Below, in pieces: positions 59,286 through 64,000 of a stretch of 64,000 nt of DNA. The stretch is from Rhodoferax sp. U2-2l. GTDB lineage: Bacteria > Pseudomonadota > Gammaproteobacteria > Burkholderiales > Burkholderiaceae_C. The stretch covers positions 62,001-126,000 of the forward strand of contig NZ_JAJCTH010000014.1 of the NCBI RefSeq assembly GCF_020594515.1, read 5' to 3'. The translations under genes were made by a program, and so were the position numbers. Each line of letters opens with the position of its first letter. Position 1 is the first letter of the stretch. The notes under the pieces were generated by a model, which did not search any database, was not told where the DNA came from, and saw nothing but the letters and a program-made list of their open reading frames with translations.

Positions 59286-60983
59286 TTATAACAATACCCG
59301 GCGGAAGTCGCCGAGGATCTGGGCCAGATAGACGTTGAAACGCGCGGCAGCGGCGCCGTCGATCACGCGGTGGTCCCAGGTCAAACTCAGCGGCAACATC
59401 AGACGCGGCTGGAAAGCCTTGCCGTCCCAGACCGGCTCCATGGTGGAGCGGCACACGCCGAGGATCGCCACCTCGGGCGCATTGATGATTGGCGTGAAAT
59501 ACCGCCCGCCGATGCCGCCCAAGGAAGAAATGGTGAAGGTGGCGCCAGACATTTCTGCCGGGCTCAGTTTGCCGTCACGTGCTTTCTTGGCCAGCTCGCT
59601 CATCTCTTGGCTGATCTGGAAGATGCCTTTTTTGTCGGCATCCTTGATCACCGGCACCATCAAGCCGTTGGGCGTGTCAGCAGCAAAACCGATGTGGTAA
59701 TACTGCTTGTAGACCACGGCGTCGCCGTCGAGGCTGCTGTTGAAGTCGGGGAATTTCTTGAGCGCGGCCACGCAAGCCTTGATCAGGAACGCCAGCATCG
59801 TGACCTTGATGCCGCTCTTCTCGTTTTCCTTGTTGGTCAAAACGCGGAAGGCCTCCAGGTCGGTGATGTCGGCGTCGTCATGGTTGGTGACAGCGGGGAT
59901 CATCACCGCGTTGCGCAGCAGGTTGGCGCCGCTGATCTTCTTGATGCGGCTCATCTCCTTGCGCTCAATCGGACCAAACTTGGCAAAGTCGACCTTCGGC
60001 CAAGGAATCAGGCCCAGGCCTTCGCCACCACCAGCGGCCGCGGGTTTGGCGGCTTGCTGCGCAGCAATCGCAGCGGTTTGCACCGCGCCACTCATGACCG
60101 AGCGGGTGAAGGATTCGATGTCGGCATCGGTGATGCGGCCTTTGAGGCCGGTGCCTTTGACCTCGGCCAGCGGCACGCCCAGCTCACGCGCGAACTTGCG
60201 CACCGAGGGTGAAGCGTGCGGCAGACCCAGCGCCAAGGCGGTCGGGTTGTGGGCTGGCAAAGCCGGTGCGGCGACCACAGCGGCGGGTGCTGCCACAGCG
60301 GCATTAGCTGCTGGCGCTTGTGCTGCGGGGTCTGCAGGCACATTGGGCGTAGCAGCCACGGCAGCAGCAGGTGCTGCAACTGCGGCGCTGCCTTGCAAGA
60401 TCAGCAACAGGTCACCGATGTTGACGGTGTCGCCGAGCTTGACCTTGAGCTCCTGCACCACACCGGCGGCGCCTGAGGGGATTTCCATCGAGGCTTTGTC
60501 GGACTCGACGGTGACCAAGCTTTGCTCGAGCTTGACGCTGTCACCGACTTGGACCATGACCTCGATCACGGTCACGTCTTTGAAGTCGCCAATGTCGGGC
60601 ACGCGCACTTCGACCGGGCCAGCGGCAGCGGCCACTGGTGCGACTGGTGTCGGGGCAGCCGGTGCGGCGGCAGGCGCTACAGAAGCCGCAGCATCAGGCG
60701 CTTGTTCCACGGGTTCTGGCGCCGGATTGGGCGCAGAAGCCTCACCCGCCACCTCCAGCAGCAGCACCAACGAGCCTTGTTTGACCTTGTCGCCCAGCGC
60801 GACTTTGAGTTCCTTGACCACACCGGCGTGGCTCGAAGGGATTTCCATGGAGGCCTTGTCGGACTCCACGGTCAGCAGGGATTGGTCAGCGCGCACCGTG
60901 TCGCCAGGTTTGACCAGCAGCTCGATCACGGTGACTTCGTCGAAGTCGCCAATGTCGGGCACTTGAATTTCTAAGGTTGCCAT
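59286..60983 (-). CDS. aceF: dihydrolipoyllysine acetyltransferase (PDH E2)
   Basis: 565 residues: two lipoyl domains (Lys43 and a second [13 protein letters not shown] at about 160-170), Ala/Pro-rich linkers, a subunit-binding domain (HASPSVRKFARELGVPLAEV) and a catalytic core ending TWDHRVIDGAAAARF. Builds the core of the PDH complex. Confidence 0.97.
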   Translation of the reverse strand: MATLEIQVPDIGDFDEVTVIELLVKPGDTVRADQSLLTVESDKASMEIPSSHAGVVKELKVALGDKVKQGSLVLLLEVAGEASAPNPAPEPVEQAPDAAASVAPAAAPAAPTPVAPVAAAAGPVEVRVPDIGDFKDVTVIEVMVQVGDSVKLEQSLVTVESDKASMEIPSGAAGVVQELKVKLGDTVNIGDLLLILQGSAAVAAPAAAVAATPNVPADPAAQAPAANAAVAAPAAVVAAPALPAHNPTALALGLPHASPSVRKFARELGVPLAEVKGTGLKGRITDADIESFTRSVMSGAVQTAAIAAQQAAKPAAAGGGEGLGLIPWPKVDFAKFGPIERKEMSRIKKISGANLLRNAVMIPAVTNHDDADITDLEAFRVLTNKENEKSGIKVTMLAFLIKACVAALKKFPDFNSSLDGDAVVYKQYYHIGFAADTPNGLMVPVIKDADKKGIFQISQEMSELAKKARDGKLSPAEMSGATFTISSLGGIGGRYFTPIINAPEVAILGVCRSTMEPVWDGKAFQPRLMLPLSLTWDHRVIDGAAAARFNVYLAQILGDFRRVLL

Positions 60984-61020
60984 GTTGTGTCTCCAGATTC
61001 TTGATTGGGAATCACAGCGC

Positions 61021-61076
61021 CGTCATTGTGGGCTTGACCCGCAATCCTTGGTGGCCGGACAGAGTCCGGCATGACA
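61021..61076. repeat. intergenic hairpin repeat, second copy
   Basis: Begins CGTCATTGTGGGCTTGACCC and ends GTCCGGCATGACA, with the perfect stem GCCGGAC-AGA-GTCCGGC (61054-61070). CGTCAT and ATGACA are near-inverse termini. Same family as 43379-43452. Between aceF and aceE. Confidence 0.6.
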
Positions 61077-61095
61077 TCCGCTGTGCTATCTAAGC

Positions 61096-63798
61096 TCAAG
61101 CGTGCAGCGGGTTGATCTTGTCAACATCGATGCCGTATTTGGCAATCGCTTCGGCCACGCGGGCCACGGGCACCGTGCCATCTTCGCTGAGCGCCTTCAG
61201 GGCCGCCACCACGATGTAATGACGGTTGATCTCGAAGTGCTCGCGCAATTTGCTGCGGAAATCGCTGCGGCCAAAGCCGTCGGTGCCCAGCACCTTGTAG
61301 GTGCGTCCCGCCGGGATGTAGGCACGGATCTGCTCGGCATAGGCCTTGATGTAGTCGGTGGACGCCACCACCGGGCCGCTGTGGCCTAGCAGCTGCTGCG
61401 CCACAAACGGCACCACCGGCGCATCATTCGGGTGCAGCAGGTTGTGCCGCTCGGCGGCCATGCCGTCACGGGCCAGTTCGTTGAAGCTGGGGCAGCTCCA
61501 CACATCGGCCGCCACGCCCCAATCCTGCGCCAGCAGCTTCTGCGCGGCAAAACTCTCACGCAGGATGGTGCCCGAGCCCAACAACTGCACCCGCGGGGTG
61601 GCGGCATCGTCCGAGCCGGGTTGGCACAGGTACATGCCCTTGATGATGTGCTCTTCAGTGCCCGGGATCAGGCCGGGCATGGCGTAGTTTTCGTTGAGCA
61701 AGGTCAGGTAATAGAACACGTTTTCCTGGCGCTCGACCATGCGCTTCAAGCCGTGGTGCAGGATCACGCCCACCTCATGCGCAAAGGTCGGGTCATAACT
61801 GATGCAGTTGGGAATGGTGCCCGCCAGGATGTGGCTGTGGCCGTCTTCGTGCTGCAGGCCTTCACCATTGAGTGTGGTGCGCCCGGAGGTACCACCCAAA
61901 AGGAAACCGCGCGCCTGCATGTCACCCGCCGCCCAAGCCAGGTCGCCAATGCGCTGGAAGCCGAACATCGAGTAATACACGTAAAACGGCACCATGATGC
62001 GATTGCTGGTGCTGTAACTCGTTGCGGCGGCAATCCAGCTGGCCATGCCACCGGCTTCGTTGATGCCTTCCTGCAAAATCTGGCCCGCCTTGTCTTCGCG
62101 GTAATACATCACCTGGTCTTTGTCTACCGGGGTGTATTGCTGGCCGGCCGGGTTGTAGATGCCGATCTGGCGGAACAGGCCTTCCATACCGAAGGTGCGG
62201 GCTTCGTCCACCAGAATGGGCACCACACGCGGACCCAGCGCCTGGTCACGCATCAGCTGGGTGATGAAGCGCACATACGCCTGGGTGGTGGAAATCTCGC
62301 GACCCGCTGCCGTGGGCTCCATCACCGATTTGAAGGTCTCGATGGAGGGCACGGTGAACGACTCGTCAGCATGGGTGCGGCGTTTGGGCAAGTAGCCGCC
62401 CAGCGCCTTGCGCCGGGCGTGCAGGTACTGCATTTCCGGCGTGTCATCGGCCGGTTTGTAAAACGGCAGGTCCGCCAGCTGGCTGTCGGGAATCGGGATA
62501 TTGAAGCGGTCGCGGAAACCGCGGATGTCGTCGTCGGTGAGCTTCTTGAGCTGGTGCACATTGTTCTTGCCTTCACCACTCTTGCCCATGCCAAAACCTT
62601 TGACGGTCTTGATCAGCAACACGCTCGGTTGGCCGGTGTGGTTGACCGCGGCGTGGAACGCAGCGTAAACCTTCTGCGGGTCGTGGCCACCGCGGCGTAG
62701 CGCCCAGATGTCGTCATCACTCATCTTGGCCACCATGGCGGCGGTGCGCGGGTCGCGGCCAAAGAAATTCTTGCGCACAAAGGCGCCGTCGTTGGCCTTA
62801 AAGGCCTGGTAGTCGCCGTCCAGCGTGTCCATCATGACCTTGCGCAGCGCACCGTCCTTGTCGCGCGCCAGCAGCGGGTCCCAGTCGCTGCCCCACAGCA
62901 GTTTGATCACGTTCCAGTTGGAGCCGCGGAATTCGCCCTCCAACTCCTGCACGATCTTGCCGTTGCCACGCACCGGGCCATCCAGACGCTGCAGGTTGCA
63001 GTTGATGACAAAAATCAGGTTGTCGAGCTTTTCACGTGCGGCCAGGCCGATGGCGCCCAGGCTTTCCACCTCGTCCATTTCGCCGTCACCGCAGAACACC
63101 CAGACCTTGCGCTTGCTGGTGTCGGCAATACCGCGGGCGTGCAGGTACTTCAAGAAGCGCGCCTGGTAAATCGCCATCAGCGGGCCCAGGCCCATCGACA
63201 CCGTGGGGAACTGCCAGAACTCAGGCATCAGCTTGGGGTGTGGGTAGCTGGACAGACCCTTGCCGCCGGTTTCCTGGCGGAAATGCAGCAGTTGCTCTTC
63301 AGTCAAGCGGCCTTCCAGGAAAGCGCGCGCATACACACCCGGCGCCACATGCCCCTGGATGTAAATGCAGTCGCCGCCGTGGCCTTCGCTTTCGGCATGC
63401 CAGAAGTGGTTGAAGCCGGCGCCAAACATGTGCGCCAGCGAGGCAAACGAACCAATATGCCCGCCCAAGTCCCCACCGTCTTCAGGGTGATGGCGGTTGG
63501 CTTTGACCACCATCGCCATGGCGTTCCAGCGCATGTAGGCGCGCAGGCGTTCTTCAATTTCGATGTTGCCGGGGCAGCGTTCTTCCTGCTCCGGCTCAAT
63601 GGTGTTCACATACGCGGTGTTGGCGGAGAACGGCATGTCCATGCTGTTTTGCCGGGCGTGTTCGAGCAGCTGCTCTAGGAGGAAGTGGGCGCGCTCGGGG
63701 CCCTCACGCTCGATGACGGCGCTCAGGGCGTCCATCCATTCGCGGGTTTCCTGGCTGTCCGCATCGATGGCGGCGTGTTGGTCTCGTTGTACTGACAT
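61096..63798 (-). CDS. aceE: pyruvate dehydrogenase E1 (homodimeric)
   Basis: 900 residues from MSVQRDQHAAID. ThDP site FCGDGEMDEVESLGAI with later NCNLQRLDGPVRGN, and the C-terminal VLGTDGFGRSDFR. The homodimeric E1 form, decarboxylating pyruvate. The longer frame to 63891 has no homology. First gene of the operon. Confidence 0.98.
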   Translation of the reverse strand: MSVQRDQHAAIDADSQETREWMDALSAVIEREGPERAHFLLEQLLEHARQNSMDMPFSANTAYVNTIEPEQEERCPGNIEIEERLRAYMRWNAMAMVVKANRHHPEDGGDLGGHIGSFASLAHMFGAGFNHFWHAESEGHGGDCIYIQGHVAPGVYARAFLEGRLTEEQLLHFRQETGGKGLSSYPHPKLMPEFWQFPTVSMGLGPLMAIYQARFLKYLHARGIADTSKRKVWVFCGDGEMDEVESLGAIGLAAREKLDNLIFVINCNLQRLDGPVRGNGKIVQELEGEFRGSNWNVIKLLWGSDWDPLLARDKDGALRKVMMDTLDGDYQAFKANDGAFVRKNFFGRDPRTAAMVAKMSDDDIWALRRGGHDPQKVYAAFHAAVNHTGQPSVLLIKTVKGFGMGKSGEGKNNVHQLKKLTDDDIRGFRDRFNIPIPDSQLADLPFYKPADDTPEMQYLHARRKALGGYLPKRRTHADESFTVPSIETFKSVMEPTAAGREISTTQAYVRFITQLMRDQALGPRVVPILVDEARTFGMEGLFRQIGIYNPAGQQYTPVDKDQVMYYREDKAGQILQEGINEAGGMASWIAAATSYSTSNRIMVPFYVYYSMFGFQRIGDLAWAAGDMQARGFLLGGTSGRTTLNGEGLQHEDGHSHILAGTIPNCISYDPTFAHEVGVILHHGLKRMVERQENVFYYLTLLNENYAMPGLIPGTEEHIIKGMYLCQPGSDDAATPRVQLLGSGTILRESFAAQKLLAQDWGVAADVWSCPSFNELARDGMAAERHNLLHPNDAPVVPFVAQQLLGHSGPVVASTDYIKAYAEQIRAYIPAGRTYKVLGTDGFGRSDFRSKLREHFEINRHYIVVAALKALSEDGTVPVARVAEAIAKYGIDVDKINPLHA

Positions 63799-63906
63799 GC
63801 GTGTCTCCTGTGGATTGGCCAGAGAATGGTAGTGGGTTCGGCCATTTTTTGTCGCGAGCGGAATTCTAGGGGGAATTTCTTGACATTTCAAATAGCGTTC
63901 TATTAC

Positions 63907-63919
63907 TTCACATTATGAA
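63907..63919. promoter_or_regulatory. candidate operator upstream of aceE
   Basis: TTCACATTATGAA, a short palindrome (TTCA/TGAA around a 5-base spacer), extended by an A to TTATGAAA. It resembles IclR-type operators from memory. A TTGACA (63880-63885) on the plus strand could serve a divergent gene. Confidence 0.35.
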
Positions 63920-63964
63920 ATATAGAATCCTGACAGCCATGCCAAACGCCCTACACTTCGCCCT

Positions 63965-64000
63965 ATGCCCATGCGCCCGAACCCGGACACCGTGAACCTC
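63965..64000 (+). CDS. possible start of a divergent gene (cut by window)
   Basis: ATG CCC ATG CGC... gives MPMRPNPDTVNL before the window ends. No family call is possible from 12 residues. In related genomes a histidine kinase often sits divergent from aceE, which is only a guess here. Confidence 0.35.
   Translation, partial: MPMRPNPDTVNL

Overview
The window looks like a chromosomal segment of a betaproteobacterium in Burkholderiales, most likely Comamonadaceae near Rhodoferax or Polaromonas. This rests on gene order (ndk-rlmN-pilW-rodZ-ispG-hisS-yfgM-bamB-der-hfq-hflX-hflK-hflC-hisZ-purA), high GC with GC-ending codons, a PDH E3 that carries its own lipoyl domain, and intergenic repeats of a kind I associate with that family. 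Nearly everything is housekeeping. The accessory DNA is one small integrated element at about 9.0-11.1 kb and one two-gene insert at about 54.8-57.3 kb.

Layout. 1-4.7 kb: a ratA tail, rnfH, a DUF4124 protein, guaB and guaA (guanine nucleotide synthesis). 4.7-5.7 kb: tRNA-Gly(CCC) in otherwise silent DNA. 5.7-8.9 kb: a small membrane protein, a TadA-hydrolase fusion, ldcA, and a cyclase-FHA protein. 9.0-11.1 kb: two tandem units of a very small mobile element with shared ends and different middles. 11.1-15.7 kb (minus): mltG-tmk-holB-pilZ-tatD-ankyrin, mostly joined by 4-base overlaps. 15.8-19.4 kb: ygfZ, an ABC ATPase divergent from tesA with overlapping start codons, mnmH, and a 56-residue lysine-rich ORF. 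19.4-37.1 kb (minus): the long ndk-to-metC cluster covering tRNA modification and charging, isoprenoid, cell-shape, outer-membrane, RNA-chaperone, protease-regulator, histidine and purine functions. 37.2-43.3 kb: rluB-scpB, rluD divergent from bamD and a PP2C phosphatase, then a small secreted protein and zapE. 43.5-49.4 kb: odhA-odhB-lpd (2-oxoglutarate dehydrogenase). 49.6-54.8 kb: prpE, an isochorismatase-like hydrolase, an NlpC/P60 hydrolase and an orphan radical SAM/SPASM enzyme. 55.3-57.3 kb: an AAA ATPase/RloB-like pair that resembles a phage-defence module, next to a decayed duplicate of the lpdA 3' end. 57.3-63.8 kb: aceE-aceF-lpdA (pyruvate dehydrogenase). The last 36 bases may begin a divergent gene.

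The best candidates for something undescribed are the tandem mini-element, whose recombination core lies inside its own regulator gene and whose first unit is bracketed by an inverted 14-base DnaA-box sequence, and the ATPase/RloB pair lodged beside the duplicated lpdA tail.
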